From NCBI RefSeq assembly GCF_003314975.1, contig NZ_QNRF01000002.1:124001-188000 (forward strand): DNA of 64,000 bases, given 5' to 3'. Source of the stretch: Marinomonas aquiplantarum (GTDB taxonomy: Bacteria > Pseudomonadota > Gammaproteobacteria > Pseudomonadales > Marinomonadaceae). Shown one piece after another: positions 37,462-47,087 of the stretch (positions are counted from its first letter, which is position 1; each line of letters starts with the position of its first letter). The notes under the pieces are model-generated. The model did no database searches and was not told the DNA's origin. It saw nothing but the letters and a program-made list of their open reading frames with translations. A program made the position numbers and the translations under genes.

Positions 37462-38460
37462 ATGATAATAAACTTTCCCGCAAAAAAAATTGGCAAAGCA
37501 CTTGCCTTGATGACTGCCGCTTCGGCTGTGGCGTTTTCTAGCGCTGCGAACGCGGAATGGAAAGGCTGGAACATTCATAATACAGGTTACCCTGTTACGG
37601 ATGCGTTAGAATCTTTCATTAAGGAAGCAGATAAAGCGACTGATGGTCGAGTAAGTGGTCGCGTCTACAATAGTTCTGTACTGGGCAGTCAGTCTGATGC
37701 CATTCAAATGTTACAAGTTGGCGCCATTCAATTTGCTGGTTTTAGCTTGGGGCCAATGGGTGACGCTGTGCCTGAAGTAAACGTGGTTTCCCTTCCTTTT
37801 ATTTTCAAAGACCTCAATCACATGCACCGCGTTATGGATGGTCCAGTTGGCGATCAGTTAAGTGATGCCATGGCGAAAAAAGGCATTATGTCGTTGGCTT
37901 GGTATGATGGTGGTGCGCGATCTTTCTATAACACGGCTAAGCCTATTCAGACCCCAGCGGATGTGAAAGGTGAGAAGTTCCGTGTCATGAATAACGAATT
38001 GTACGTTGGCATGGTAGAAGCCTTGGGTGGTAATGCAACGCCAATGGCGTATTCCGAAGTGTATCAATCCTTAAAAACTGGTGTGGTTGATGGTGCTGAA
38101 AACAACTGGCCATCATACGATTCCAGTAACCACTATGAAGTGGCGCCTTATTATTCTTTGACGCAGCACTTAATAATCCCAGAGTGTGTCTGTGTGAGCG
38201 TGAAAGCGTGGAACGAATTGTCTGCAAAAGATCAGGTTGCTGTCAAAAAGGCCGCTCGAGATAGTTCGGCTTTGCAGCGTAAGTTGTGGGCGCAACGGGA
38301 TGAAGAAAGCCGTAAGAAAGTGCTAGCTTCAGGTGTTAAGTTCAATGAAATCAAAGATAAAAAAGCCTTTAGTGATGCGATGAAACCTGTCTACGCGAAA
38401 GCGGTGAAAGATAATCCATCTTTGAAGCCATTTATCGAGCAAATTCAAAATACCCAGTAA
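37462..38460 (+). CDS. TRAP transporter substrate-binding protein, uronate type (DctP)
   Basis: 332 aa from ATG 37462 (SD CTGGAG). A signal peptide ends at SSAANA-EW. The family blocks are KFRVMNNELYVGMVEALGGNATPM (with the carboxylate-binding Arg) and YSEVYQSLKTGVVDGAENN. It captures a sugar acid in the periplasm for the QM permease. Gene context (udh, kdgD, gci) points to galacturonate or glucuronate (inference). A hairpin between it and dctQ may give excess binding protein. Confidence 0.9.
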   Translation: MIINFPAKKIGKALALMTAASAVAFSSAANAEWKGWNIHNTGYPVTDALESFIKEADKATDGRVSGRVYNSSVLGSQSDAIQMLQVGAIQFAGFSLGPMGDAVPEVNVVSLPFIFKDLNHMHRVMDGPVGDQLSDAMAKKGIMSLAWYDGGARSFYNTAKPIQTPADVKGEKFRVMNNELYVGMVEALGGNATPMAYSEVYQSLKTGVVDGAENNWPSYDSSNHYEVAPYYSLTQHLIIPECVCVSVKAWNELSAKDQVAVKKAARDSSALQRKLWAQRDEESRKKVLASGVKFNEIKDKKAFSDAMKPVYAKAVKDNPSLKPFIEQIQNTQ

Positions 38461-38470
38461 TAAAGACTCA

Positions 38471-38501
38471 GGCTAATCTGTCGTTAGCAGATTAGCCTTT
38501 T
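38471..38501 (+). terminator. Intercistronic hairpin/attenuator after TRAP dctP
   Basis: GGCTAATCTG-N7-CAGATTAGCC is a perfect 10-bp stem followed by TTTT. The weak T-run suggests partial termination or 3' end protection. Confidence 0.75.
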
Positions 38502-38528
38502 GATGACATTGCTTGAAAGAGTGTGACT

Positions 38529-39095
38529 ATGGCTTTCTCTTCTTCTATACAACCCAAAATCAAATCTATTCTGGATGGTATCGCTTTTTTAGTGACCGCC
38601 TTGTCTGGTGTGTTTTTAGTTTTGTTGGTGGCTTCATTTGGTTGGTTGGTATTTGGTCGTTATGTATTAAATGACACGCCAACTTGGGTGGAGCAAATGG
38701 CCATGCTGTTGGTTACAAATATTACCTTTTTGGCGGCGGCTGTCGGCATTCATGAACGCACACACTTAAGTGTTGATATGCTTTCTATGATCGTGCCGGA
38801 GCGTGTTGGTCAGATTATTAATATCTTGATTGATGTGTGTATTGTCGTTTTTGGTTATGCCATGGCGCTGTACGGCAAGGAGCTGGTGGACTTTGCTTGG
38901 TTTAGAAGCATTCCATTATTGACGGTATTTGAATGGCGAATTCCAGAAGGCATTCGATATTTCCCCGTTGTCGCCAGCGGTGTCTTGATGTGCCTGTTTG
39001 CAGGATATCGGGTAATTTATGGCACGCTAAACGTATTTTCAAAACAATCTGTGTCAGCAGATCCTCACTCTTCTGATGTAGCGGGAGATAACTAA
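38529..39095 (+). CDS. TRAP transporter small permease subunit (DctQ)
   Basis: 188 aa from ATG 38529 (SD GAAAGAG, 7 bases away). It has four hydrophobic helices; WVEQMAMLLVTNITFLAAAVGIHERTHLSVD is the family core. It pairs with the DctM subunit, whose gene follows 1 bp later. Confidence 0.9.
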   Translation: MAFSSSIQPKIKSILDGIAFLVTALSGVFLVLLVASFGWLVFGRYVLNDTPTWVEQMAMLLVTNITFLAAAVGIHERTHLSVDMLSMIVPERVGQIINILIDVCIVVFGYAMALYGKELVDFAWFRSIPLLTVFEWRIPEGIRYFPVVASGVLMCLFAGYRVIYGTLNVFSKQSVSADPHSSDVAGDN

Positions 39096-39096
39096 T

Positions 39097-40380
39097 ATGG
39101 GCTTAGCGATTTTACTGGGCTTATTTGCTCTGCTGACCTTTGTCGGTGTGCCTGTGGCGTTTGCTTTAGGTATGGCAGCAATTTCAGCGTTTTTTTACGA
39201 AGGCTTGCCGTTAATGATTGGTTTTCAGCGGATCGTTGCTGGAACTTCTACCTTTTCATTGTTGGCGATTCCTTTCTTTATCTTTGCCGGTGAATTGATG
39301 TTGCATGGTGGCATTGCCGCAAGGTTGATTCGCTTAGCGTCTTCCGCTGTGGGCTGGATGCGTGGTGGTCTGGGACAAGTTAATGTCTTTTCCAGTATGT
39401 TGTTTGGTGGCATTTCTGGTTCAGCGGTGGCGGACGTATCAGCGCTTGGCTCTTTATTGATCCCGGTAATGAAAGAAAAAGGTTATGACGACGCTTATGC
39501 GGTCAATGTGACGGTGACCTCGTCCATTGCTGGCATCATGATTCCACCAAGCCACAATATGATCTTATATGTGGTGGCCGCAGGCGGTGGTATGTCGGTG
39601 GCCAGTCTATTCATGGCGGGCATTGTGCCAGGGATTTTAATGTGTGTATTGTTGGGCTGTGTGGCTCGTTGGATGGCGATTCGTAACAATTACCCAACTG
39701 AACCGTTTGCCGGTTTAAAGGTGATTTTTGTCGCTTTCTTGGCGTCATTCCCTGGTTTGATTACCGCCATTATTGTCGTGGGTGGTGCTTTATCTGGTGT
39801 ATTCACAGTGACTGAATCCGGAGCCATAGGAGCAATTTACGCTGTGTTGATTACGGCGTTGGTCTACCGTTCATTGACTCTACGTGACTTTTGGGTCGCT
39901 GTTATCCGCTCAGTGCGTACCACAGGTCTGGTGATGATCTTAGTCGGTTGCGCGTCTGCTTTTGGTTACATGTTGGCATTGTACGAAGTACCGAAAGTGT
40001 TGGCGGCTGGGTTAACGGCCATATCCGATAATCCCATCATCATCTTTTTGATGATGAATTTGATCTTATTGCTATTGGGCATGATCATGGATATGGCGGC
40101 GCTGATTCTAATATGTACGCCCATCTTTTTGCCTGTGGCAGTGAGCTTAGGTATGGATCCAATTCAGTTCGGCAGTATGTTGATGATGAATTTGGGCTTA
40201 GGTTTGTGTACGCCACCAGTGGGAGGGTGTTTGTTCGTTGGCTGTGCCATTGGTGAAGTGCCGATTCAACGCGCCGTGAAAAGCATTTGGCCATTTTATT
40301 TGGCGATTTTGGCCGCGTTAATCTTGGTGACATTTGTACCTGCTATTTCTATGACGTTACCAAACTGGATCAGTGGTTAA
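39097..40380 (+). CDS. TRAP transporter large permease subunit (DctM)
   Basis: 427 aa, the usual length for DctM, with about twelve hydrophobic helices. Family blocks are AIPFFIFAGELMLHGGIAARLI, MLFGGISGSAVADVSALGSLLIP and MNLGLGLCTPPVGGCLFVG. It is the Na+-driven translocation channel for the uronate TRAP system. SD GGGAGATAACTAAT overlaps the dctQ stop. udh follows after 10 bp. Confidence 0.94.
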   Translation: MGLAILLGLFALLTFVGVPVAFALGMAAISAFFYEGLPLMIGFQRIVAGTSTFSLLAIPFFIFAGELMLHGGIAARLIRLASSAVGWMRGGLGQVNVFSSMLFGGISGSAVADVSALGSLLIPVMKEKGYDDAYAVNVTVTSSIAGIMIPPSHNMILYVVAAGGGMSVASLFMAGIVPGILMCVLLGCVARWMAIRNNYPTEPFAGLKVIFVAFLASFPGLITAIIVVGGALSGVFTVTESGAIGAIYAVLITALVYRSLTLRDFWVAVIRSVRTTGLVMILVGCASAFGYMLALYEVPKVLAAGLTAISDNPIIIFLMMNLILLLLGMIMDMAALILICTPIFLPVAVSLGMDPIQFGSMLMMNLGLGLCTPPVGGCLFVGCAIGEVPIQRAVKSIWPFYLAILAALILVTFVPAISMTLPNWISG

Positions 40381-40390
40381 GGGGAAAGAT

Positions 40391-41191
40391 ATGAAACGAG
40401 TATTGCTGACAGGCGCAGCCGGTACTTTAGGTAAAGCCATGCGTCGTACTTTGGCGGGGTGGGCAGAGGAATTGGTGTTGTCTGACTTAGTGGAGATCAC
40501 AGACTTAAACCCAGGTGAGTCTTTTAAAGCTTGTGATTTGGCGGATTTCGATGCGGTAAAGACACTAGTAAAAGGCTGTGACGGCATTATCCACCTTGGA
40601 GGACAATCCATTGAAGGCACCTTTGAGAGCATTCTAAACGGTAATTTGAAAGGCACTTATCATATATATGAAGCGGCTCGCCAACATCAGGTCACGCGCA
40701 TCTTTTTTGCCAGTTCCAATCATGTGGTGGGTTTTCATTCCCGTGAGACGCGTCTAGATGCGGACAGCCCAATGCGACCAGATAGCTTATACGGTGTATC
40801 AAAAGGCTTTGGTGAGTTATTAGCACGCTATTACTTTGAGAAATTTGGTATCGAATCGGCTCTGGTGCGCATCGGCAGTTGTCTGCCCAAGCCGCTTGAT
40901 CGTCGTATGTTGTCGACCTGGTTGAGCGAGGAAGACATGGCGGATCTGGTGAAGTGTGTGTTCAGCGTTAATCGCTTGGCATGTACCGTGGTGTATGGTG
41001 CATCGAATAACCCTTGGTCTTGGTGGGATAACCGCAAAGCCAACTTCCTAGGATGGCAGCCGAAAGATTCGTCAGCACAATTTGAGACCGAGGTATTGTC
41101 GCAAGACCCATTAATGGATCGCGACCATCCCGCATTGTTATTTCAAGGAGGATTCTTTGCCACTGCAGGCCACTTTGAAGACGATGATTAA
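40391..41191 (+). CDS. udh: Uronate dehydrogenase (SDR)
   Basis: 266 aa from ATG 40391 (SD AAGGGGA). An extended-SDR NAD motif GAAGTLGKAMRR opens the protein. SSNHVVGFHSRETRLDADSPMRPDSLYGVSKGFGE carries the catalytic Ser and YxxxK. Further on, IRIGSCLPKP-type and STWLSEEDMADL blocks match uronate dehydrogenases of Pseudomonas and Agrobacterium. It oxidises galacturonate or glucuronate to the aldarolactone with NAD, the first cytoplasmic step here. Confidence 0.9.
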   Translation: MKRVLLTGAAGTLGKAMRRTLAGWAEELVLSDLVEITDLNPGESFKACDLADFDAVKTLVKGCDGIIHLGGQSIEGTFESILNGNLKGTYHIYEAARQHQVTRIFFASSNHVVGFHSRETRLDADSPMRPDSLYGVSKGFGELLARYYFEKFGIESALVRIGSCLPKPLDRRMLSTWLSEEDMADLVKCVFSVNRLACTVVYGASNNPWSWWDNRKANFLGWQPKDSSAQFETEVLSQDPLMDRDHPALLFQGGFFATAGHFEDDD

Positions 41192-41276
41192 CCGTAACTT
41201 TAGCTAACGCACTTTTATAAATTTATTTCCTAATAATGAAATTTTTGCCCTGCAACATGGGTAAGGGTTTCGTTTG

Positions 41277-41289
41277 CCCAAAATTTGGG
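41277..41289. promoter_or_regulatory. Short palindrome upstream of kdgD
   Basis: CCCAAA-A-TTTGGG lies 26 bp before the kdgD start, in a 124-bp udh-kdgD gap. It may be an operator or a weak hairpin. Confidence 0.35.
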
Positions 41290-41315
41290 TATTTGAATAA
41301 TAAGAGGACCCTTAT

Positions 41316-42227
41316 ATGGCACTTTCAATTGAGCAAATTCGTTCATCTTTAAGCGATGGTTTACTGTCATTCCCAATCACGGATTTTGATGCGCAAGGAC
41401 AGTTTCAAGCTGACACTTATAAACAACGCATAGAGTGGTTTATTGAGCATGGCGTATCGTCTGTATTTATTGCGGGTGGCACAGGGGAGTTCTTCTCTCT
41501 TGGGCTGGAAGAGTACAAAGAAATTTGTCGCATTGCAGTGGAAACAGTGGCTGGGCGAGTACCAGTGATTGCCAGTGCAGGACGCAGTGTTGTCGAGGCT
41601 AAAGCCTTTGTGGAAGCGGCAGAGGAAGCGGGATGTGATGGTATTTTGTTGATGCCGCCTTTCTTAACCGAGTGCCCAGAAGATGGTGTGGTGGAATATG
41701 CCACACAAATCATGCAAAGCAGCTCGATTCAGTTTATTTACTACAATCGTGCCAATGGCATTTTGAGTGCAGAAAGCGTGAAGCAATTAGCGGCACAGAA
41801 CCCTAACTTGATTGCCCTCAAAGACGGTGTGGGTAATGTGGCGACGTTAAATGACATCATTAAGACGGTGGGAGATCGTTTGGTTTACATTGGGGGCGTG
41901 CCGACGGCTGAGATTTTCGCCGAGGCGTATTTAGCCATTGGTGTGAATACCTATTCTTCTGCGGTATTTAACTTTATGCCTGATATGGCGAATCGTTTTT
42001 ATAAAGCGTTACGAGCGGGTGAAAAAAACACGGTAGAAGCCATTGTGAAAGACTTCTTTATTCCTTTCTGTCGTCTGCGTGATGAGAAAAAAGGTTACGC
42101 GGTGAGTTTGATCAAATCCGGCGCTAAATTAATTGGCCGCCCAGCAGGCGAGGTGCGTGCGCCACTGACCATGCCGACTCAAGAGCAAGAAGCGCGCCTG
42201 CAAGCGCTCATTAAAGCGAATAAATAA
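41316..42227 (+). CDS. kdgD: 5-dehydro-4-deoxyglucarate dehydratase
   Basis: 303 aa, DHDPS/NAL superfamily barrel. GGTGEFFSLGLEEYK, IYYNRANG (Tyr) and LIALKDGVGN (Schiff-base lysine) are the key blocks. It decarboxylates and dehydrates 5-dehydro-4-deoxyglucarate to 2-oxoglutarate semialdehyde. It takes the Gci product and feeds the next gene's aldehyde dehydrogenase. The SD is AAGAGGACCC. A UUCG-capped hairpin separates it from the next gene. Confidence 0.94.
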   Translation: MALSIEQIRSSLSDGLLSFPITDFDAQGQFQADTYKQRIEWFIEHGVSSVFIAGGTGEFFSLGLEEYKEICRIAVETVAGRVPVIASAGRSVVEAKAFVEAAEEAGCDGILLMPPFLTECPEDGVVEYATQIMQSSSIQFIYYNRANGILSAESVKQLAAQNPNLIALKDGVGNVATLNDIIKTVGDRLVYIGGVPTAEIFAEAYLAIGVNTYSSAVFNFMPDMANRFYKALRAGEKNTVEAIVKDFFIPFCRLRDEKKGYAVSLIKSGAKLIGRPAGEVRAPLTMPTQEQEARLQALIKANK

Positions 42228-42234
42228 CCACAGT

Positions 42235-42262
42235 CCCAGATCTTCGGGTCTGGGGTTCTTTT
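42235..42262 (+). terminator. UUCG-capped hairpin between kdgD and the aldehyde dehydrogenase gene
   Basis: CCCAGATC-TTCG-GGTCTGGG (one G-U pair), followed by GTTCTTTT. The stable tetraloop stem would give at least partial termination in the operon. Confidence 0.75.
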
Positions 42263-42287
42263 AATAAGTGAATTTGTGGAGAAGACA

Positions 42288-43868
42288 ATGCAAATTACGG
42301 GACAAATGCTGATCGGGCAAAGCTCGGTACAGGGTCACAAAAAAGCCATTCGCGCGCTGAACCCAGCCACTAATGAGTATCTTCAGCCTGAATTTTTAGG
42401 TGGCGATCAACAGCATGTTGATCAAGCCGTGGCATTGGCTTGGCAGGCATTTGATGATTATCGTGCTATGGGTAACGAAAGCCGAGCCGTGTTTCTGGAA
42501 ACCATTGCGGATGAAATCCTTGCGCTGGGTGATTCGCTCGTAGAGCGTGCCATGGCGGAAACTGGTTTACCGCAAGCTCGCATTGAAGGTGAGCGTGGTC
42601 GAACCATGGGGCAATTGCGAATGTTTGCTTCCGTCGTACGCATGGGAAAATTTCTCGATGCGCGCATTGATCCTGCGTTGCCTGAGAGAGCACCACTACC
42701 GCGAGCCGATTTGCGTTTTCAAAAAATTCCATTGGGCCCGGTGGCTGTGTTCGGTGCCAGTAATTTTCCGTTGGCCTTTTCGGTGGCGGGTGGCGACACA
42801 GCATCGGCGTTAGCGGCCGGTTGCCCTGTAGTGGTAAAAGCTCATTCCGCTCATCCAGGGACGTCTGAATTGGTTGGCCGTGCGATTCAGCAGGCCGTGA
42901 AAAAGTGCCAAATGCCGGAAGGGGTATTTTCTTTGTTGTTTGGTGCAGGGGCCGATGTTGGTGGTGCTTTAGTGGCACACCCTCACATTAAAGCGGTGGG
43001 GTTTACTGGCTCCCGTTCAGGTGGTGTGGCCTTGATGAATATTGCTGCGAATCGGCCTGAACCGATTCCAGTTTACGCTGAAATGAGCAGTATTAATCCA
43101 GTTTTCATAATGTCGAATAAGCTTGCTGCAGAAGCGAAAGCGGTGGCATCGGGCTTTGTTGCTTCTTTGGCGATGGGGGCTGGTCAATTCTGCACCAACC
43201 CTGGTTTGGTGGTGGTGATGGATGGGCCAGATTGTGAGGCTTTCTTGCAGCAGGTAGCTGAAGAGACTCAAGCGTTGGGCACACAAACCATGCTGAGTCC
43301 GGGGATTTACCAAGCCTATTGTGAGGGCGTGAACAGCTTGACTGAGCATGACGGAGTGAGTTTGTTGGCGCAATCGGCGAGCTCGGATTTGCCAAATCAG
43401 TGTCAGGCGCATGTGTTTGTTACGCAAGCCAAGACTTTCTTAGCCGATAAAGGCTTGGAGGGTGAAGTATTTGGTTCGACTTCCTTAGTCATTAAGTGTC
43501 AGAGTCTTGAGGAATATCGCCAACTGGCTGAGCATTTTGAAGGCCAACTGACGATAACCATTCAAATGAATGATGCTGACAGCGATGCGGTTAAAGCGCT
43601 TTTGCCTGTGTTTGAGCGTAAAGCCGGACGCTTGTTGTGTAATGGTTACCCAACCGGGGTTGAGGTGTGTCAGGCCATGGTACATGGTGGGCCTTTCCCA
43701 GCGACCTCAGACAGTCGTTCCACTTCCGTCGGCAGTGCCGCTATTGAGCGTTTCTTGCGTCCAGTGTGTTATCAGGATTTTCCCGCGAGTTTGCTACCAA
43801 GCAGCGTGCGCGACGATAACCCGTTGACGATTCCGCAATTAGTCGACAGTAAATTGAAGTTGGCTTAA
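42288..43868 (+). CDS. 2,5-dioxovalerate (2-oxoglutarate semialdehyde) dehydrogenase
   Basis: 526 aa from ATG 42288 (SD GGAGAAG). Aldehyde dehydrogenase blocks are present: [44 protein letters not shown] and catalytic Cys in [11 protein letters not shown]. The length and sequence fit the KGSADH-III branch next to uronate or hydroxyproline genes. It makes 2-oxoglutarate with NAD(P), the final step of the oxidative uronate route. A strong terminator follows. Confidence 0.92.
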   Translation: MQITGQMLIGQSSVQGHKKAIRALNPATNEYLQPEFLGGDQQHVDQAVALAWQAFDDYRAMGNESRAVFLETIADEILALGDSLVERAMAETGLPQARIEGERGRTMGQLRMFASVVRMGKFLDARIDPALPERAPLPRADLRFQKIPLGPVAVFGASNFPLAFSVAGGDTASALAAGCPVVVKAHSAHPGTSELVGRAIQQAVKKCQMPEGVFSLLFGAGADVGGALVAHPHIKAVGFTGSRSGGVALMNIAANRPEPIPVYAEMSSINPVFIMSNKLAAEAKAVASGFVASLAMGAGQFCTNPGLVVVMDGPDCEAFLQQVAEETQALGTQTMLSPGIYQAYCEGVNSLTEHDGVSLLAQSASSDLPNQCQAHVFVTQAKTFLADKGLEGEVFGSTSLVIKCQSLEEYRQLAEHFEGQLTITIQMNDADSDAVKALLPVFERKAGRLLCNGYPTGVEVCQAMVHGGPFPATSDSRSTSVGSAAIERFLRPVCYQDFPASLLPSSVRDDNPLTIPQLVDSKLKLA

Positions 43869-43919
43869 TGGTGTCGACAGTAATCGAATAAAAGTGATAT
43901 TTGGATAGGTGTCACATTA

Positions 43920-43946
43920 GCGAGGCTTTGGCCTCGCTTTTTTTTG
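43920..43946 (+). terminator. Intrinsic terminator after the uronate oxidation operon
   Basis: GCGAGGC-tttg-GCCTCGC stem followed by eight T. Confidence 0.95.
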
Positions 43947-44030
43947 TCTTGTTTTTATATCAAGAAAAGACGCTAAGGCAGGTGATAGCAGACTTCTAGA
44001 GGGAGAAGAAAAATAAGGCTGAAAAGCACA

Positions 44031-44067
44031 AATCATTTTTTTGAAAAAGCATTTCAAAAAAATGATT
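44031..44067 (+). promoter_or_regulatory. 16-bp inverted repeat containing a KdgR-type box upstream of togM
   Basis: AATCATTTTTTTGAAA (44031-44046) and its exact complement (44052-44067) surround a 5-nt centre. The core TGAAA-aagca-TTTCA (44042-44056) has the layout of the KdgR operator and matches the box before kduD. Confidence 0.7.
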
Positions 44068-44145
44068 AAAGTCATTGAAAAAATGAAATGCCTCCACTAC
44101 TATCGAAAATGCAACCTTAATAACAACAAAATAGAGTTGATCGAT

Positions 44146-45027
44146 ATGTATGAAAACCGACGGTTAGGCTTGGCCTATATCAGCCCCTACATAATTGGAT
44201 TGCTGGTGTTTACCGCTTTCCCATTTTTGTCGTCTTTGATCATCAGTTTCACCGACTATGATCTAATTAATCCGCCGGAATACATCGGTCTGGATAATTA
44301 CCGCTATATGCTGGATGACGATACTTTTTATAAGTCGATGGGCGTGACCTTCGCTTATGTTTTTCTGACGATTCCCCTCAAATTGGCTTTCGCCTTATTT
44401 ATTGCCTTTGTGCTGAACTTTAAATTACGTGGCATTAAGTTTTTCCGTACCGCTTATTACATTCCGTCCATTTTGGGCAGCAGTGTGGCCATTGCCGTTT
44501 TGTGGCGGGCCATTTTTTCTCTCGACGGTTTACTGAACAGCTTCTTAGGGATCTTTGGTGTGGAGCCGATCTCTTGGTTAGGTGAGCCAGTATTTGCCAT
44601 GTTTTCGGTCACTTTATTGCGTGTTTGGCAGTTTGGTTCGGCTATGGTGATCTTCCTTGCGGCTTTGCAAAGTGTGCCACAGTCGCAATACGAAGCCGCC
44701 ATGATTGATGGTGCGTCTAAGTGGCAAATGTTCACCAAGATCACAGTACCACTGATTACACCGGTGATTTTCTTTAACTTTATTATGCAAACCACCCAGG
44801 CTTTCCAAGAGTTTACTGCGCCTTATGTGATTACTGGCGGTGGTCCTGCGAAGTCGACTTATCTGTTCTCTTTGTACATTTACGAAACCGCCTTTAAGTA
44901 CTTTGACTTGGGTTACGGCAGTGCCTTGGCGTGGGTGTTGTTTGTGGCGGTGGCTATTTTTACAGCAATTTCCTTTAAGTCTTCTAAATACTGGGTGTTC
45001 TACTCTGGTGATAAGGGTGGTAAGTAA
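44146..45027 (+). CDS. togM: ABC sugar transporter permease 1 (TogM-like, oligogalacturonide)
   Basis: 293 aa from ATG 44146. The frame is open to 44041, but that part is the inverted repeat and looks non-coding. It has six helices, with MalF-type ISPYIIGLLVFTAFPFLSSLIISF at the start and the EAA loop YEAAMIDGASKWQMFTKITVPLITP. The gene order permease-permease-ATPase-binding protein equals togMNAB of pectinolytic enterobacteria. Substrate by context and by the binding protein: oligogalacturonides (inference). Confidence 0.82.
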   Translation: MYENRRLGLAYISPYIIGLLVFTAFPFLSSLIISFTDYDLINPPEYIGLDNYRYMLDDDTFYKSMGVTFAYVFLTIPLKLAFALFIAFVLNFKLRGIKFFRTAYYIPSILGSSVAIAVLWRAIFSLDGLLNSFLGIFGVEPISWLGEPVFAMFSVTLLRVWQFGSAMVIFLAALQSVPQSQYEAAMIDGASKWQMFTKITVPLITPVIFFNFIMQTTQAFQEFTAPYVITGGGPAKSTYLFSLYIYETAFKYFDLGYGSALAWVLFVAVAIFTAISFKSSKYWVFYSGDKGGK

Positions 45028-45029
45028 AC

Positions 45030-45938
45030 ATGACAAAATTATTCATAGATAAATCCACCACAGGCGTTGTTGATAATGATCGTTTTTTACGTGTGCAAAT
45101 GCGTAAACAGAAGATTGGTGCGGTCATTCGTTACTTTATTCTGTTGTTTTGTGGCTTGGTGATGCTGTATCCCTTGTTTTGGATGTTTTCAGCGTCTTTC
45201 AAACCCAATCATGAAATCTTTAGCTCGTTGAGCTTATGGCCTAATGAATTCTCTTTGGACGGTTTCATTAATGGTTGGAATACGGGAACCGAATACACCT
45301 TCGGACGCTTCTTTTTAAATACCTTCTATTACGTGGTGCCGAAAGTCATCTTAACCGTAATTTCGTCCGTTATTGTGGCCTACGGTTTTGCTCGCTTTGA
45401 TATTCCTTTTAAGAAATTTTGGTTCGTTACCTTGGTCGCCACCATTTTGCTACCGACGTCTGTGTTGTTGATTCCACAGTATTTGATGTTCCGTGAAATG
45501 GGCATGTTGGACAGCTACATGCCGTTGTATTTGCCTATGGCGTTTGCGACGCAAGGCTTCTTTGTTTTTATGTTGATTCAATTCCTGCGAGGGTTGCCAA
45601 CTGACATGGAAGAAGCCGCTATGATCGACGGTTGTAATTCCTTCCAACTGCTTTGGTACATAGTGGTGCCAATGCTAAAACCGGCGATTATTTCGGTGGC
45701 CTTGTTCCAATTTATGTGGTCTGTGAATGACTTCTTAGGTCCATTGATCTACATCTCAAGTGTTGAAAAATACCCCATCGCACTCGCGTTGAAATTATCC
45801 ATTGATGTCACCGAAGGGACTCAATGGAATGAAATTCTTGCTATGGCATCGATTGCCATCGTTCCGTCAATTGTCGTCTTCCTGATCGCACAAAACTATT
45901 TTGTGGAAGGAATTACGTCCGGTGGTGTTAAAGGTTAG
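45030..45938 (+). CDS. togN: ABC sugar transporter permease 2 (TogN-like)
   Basis: 302 aa. It is a MalG-type permease with six helices; the N-terminal ~30 residues are hydrophilic. The EAA loop is MEEAAMIDGCNSFQLLWYIVVPMLKPA. The start follows the togM stop by 2 bp, so it is tightly coupled. ATG 45030 is the first start; a later GTG is less likely. Confidence 0.85.
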   Translation: MTKLFIDKSTTGVVDNDRFLRVQMRKQKIGAVIRYFILLFCGLVMLYPLFWMFSASFKPNHEIFSSLSLWPNEFSLDGFINGWNTGTEYTFGRFFLNTFYYVVPKVILTVISSVIVAYGFARFDIPFKKFWFVTLVATILLPTSVLLIPQYLMFREMGMLDSYMPLYLPMAFATQGFFVFMLIQFLRGLPTDMEEAAMIDGCNSFQLLWYIVVPMLKPAIISVALFQFMWSVNDFLGPLIYISSVEKYPIALALKLSIDVTEGTQWNEILAMASIAIVPSIVVFLIAQNYFVEGITSGGVKG

Positions 45939-45947
45939 GTAGCTATT

Positions 45948-47087
45948 ATGTCAAAAGTTGTATTAGAAAATTTAACGAAAGTGTACTCGAACGGTTTTAA
46001 AGCGGTTCATGGGATTAATCTGGAAATTGAAGACGGCGAGTTCTTGGTAGTGATCGGGCCTTCGGGTTGTGCTAAATCCACCACATTGCGCATGTTGGCG
46101 GGGCTGGAATCCATCTCTGGCGGCACCATTACCATTGGTGATCGTACCGTCAATAACTTACCACCAAAAGACCGTGGTATTGCCATGGTGTTTCAAAACT
46201 ACGCCTTGTATCCGCACATGAGTGTGCGTGAAAACTTAGGCTTTGGTTTGAAACTGGCGAAAGTTAGCAAGGAAGACATTGAGAAACAAGTGAATGAAGC
46301 CGCTGAGTTGCTGGAATTAACGCCTTTGTTGGATCGTTTGCCTCGCCAATTATCTGGTGGTCAGGCGCAACGTGTGGCGGTGGGGCGTGCCATTGTCAAA
46401 CGTCCACAGGTGTTCTTGTTTGATGAGCCATTATCTAATTTGGATGCGAAATTACGTGCTTCTATGCGAGTGCGTATTTCAGATTTGCATAACACGCTAA
46501 AGAAAACCAACCGTTCAGCAACTAGCGTGTATGTTACCCATGATCAGACGGAAGCCATGACCATGGGGGATCGCATTTGTGTGATGAAAGACGGTCATAT
46601 CATGCAAGTAGACACCCCTGCTAATTTGTATAAATACCCTCAAAATTTATTTGTGGCCGGCTTCATTGGCGCGCCAGAAATGAACATGGTGGAAGCGGAT
46701 TTATCGCGCAATGATCAAGATGAATATCACCTGTCTTTGAATGAACAGGGGCTGACGTTGCCTGCTGAAAAAGCTCAGAAAGTGGCGAGTAAATTTGCCT
46801 CGGATGTGGTGTTTGGTATTCGTCCTGAATTTATTAAGTTGGCCGATGATAGTTCACCACAAGGTGAGGTGGTGAAAGGTATTGTGATTCGTATGGAGAA
46901 CATGGGCGCAGAATTTTATGTGCATTTCTCTGTAGACGGTGAGAAGAAAGAAATGTGTGCGCGCATTCCGTCTGACATCGTAGAAGCACAGCTTTGGAAT
47001 TCAAAAGGTAAGGAGCAATTATTCCATTTTGAAATGAGTAATGCTCATATCTTTGATAAGCAAACCGAGGAGAATATTTCTCTCTAA
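45948..47087 (+). CDS. togA: ABC sugar transporter ATPase (UgpC/MalK type, TogA-like)
   Basis: 379 aa. Walker A is GPSGCAKST, with Ala in place of the more common Gly before Lys. The signature is LSGGQAQRVAVGRAI, Walker B is VFLFDEPLSNLDAKLR, and the H-loop is YVTHDQTEAM. A C-terminal TOBE/OB region (about 235-370) follows, as in MalK/UgpC. It powers the TogMN pore. Ten bases separate it from togN. Two overlapping hairpins lie between it and the binding-protein gene. Confidence 0.88.
   Translation: MSKVVLENLTKVYSNGFKAVHGINLEIEDGEFLVVIGPSGCAKSTTLRMLAGLESISGGTITIGDRTVNNLPPKDRGIAMVFQNYALYPHMSVRENLGFGLKLAKVSKEDIEKQVNEAAELLELTPLLDRLPRQLSGGQAQRVAVGRAIVKRPQVFLFDEPLSNLDAKLRASMRVRISDLHNTLKKTNRSATSVYVTHDQTEAMTMGDRICVMKDGHIMQVDTPANLYKYPQNLFVAGFIGAPEMNMVEADLSRNDQDEYHLSLNEQGLTLPAEKAQKVASKFASDVVFGIRPEFIKLADDSSPQGEVVKGIVIRMENMGAEFYVHFSVDGEKKEMCARIPSDIVEAQLWNSKGKEQLFHFEMSNAHIFDKQTEENISL

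Noticed and set aside
40391-41191. NDP-sugar epimerase for the SDR after the uronate TRAP genes
   Set aside because: The SSNHVVGF and STWLSEEDMADL blocks and the context fit uronate dehydrogenase better.
42466-42978. Long minus-strand ORF opposite the aldehyde dehydrogenase gene
   Set aside because: The sense strand is a well-conserved dehydrogenase; the antisense ORF has no SD and no family features.
44041-44145. N-terminal extension of TogM
   Set aside because: It begins inside the 16-bp inverted repeat and reads Lys-rich, unlike the family; ATG 44146 opens the usual N-terminus.
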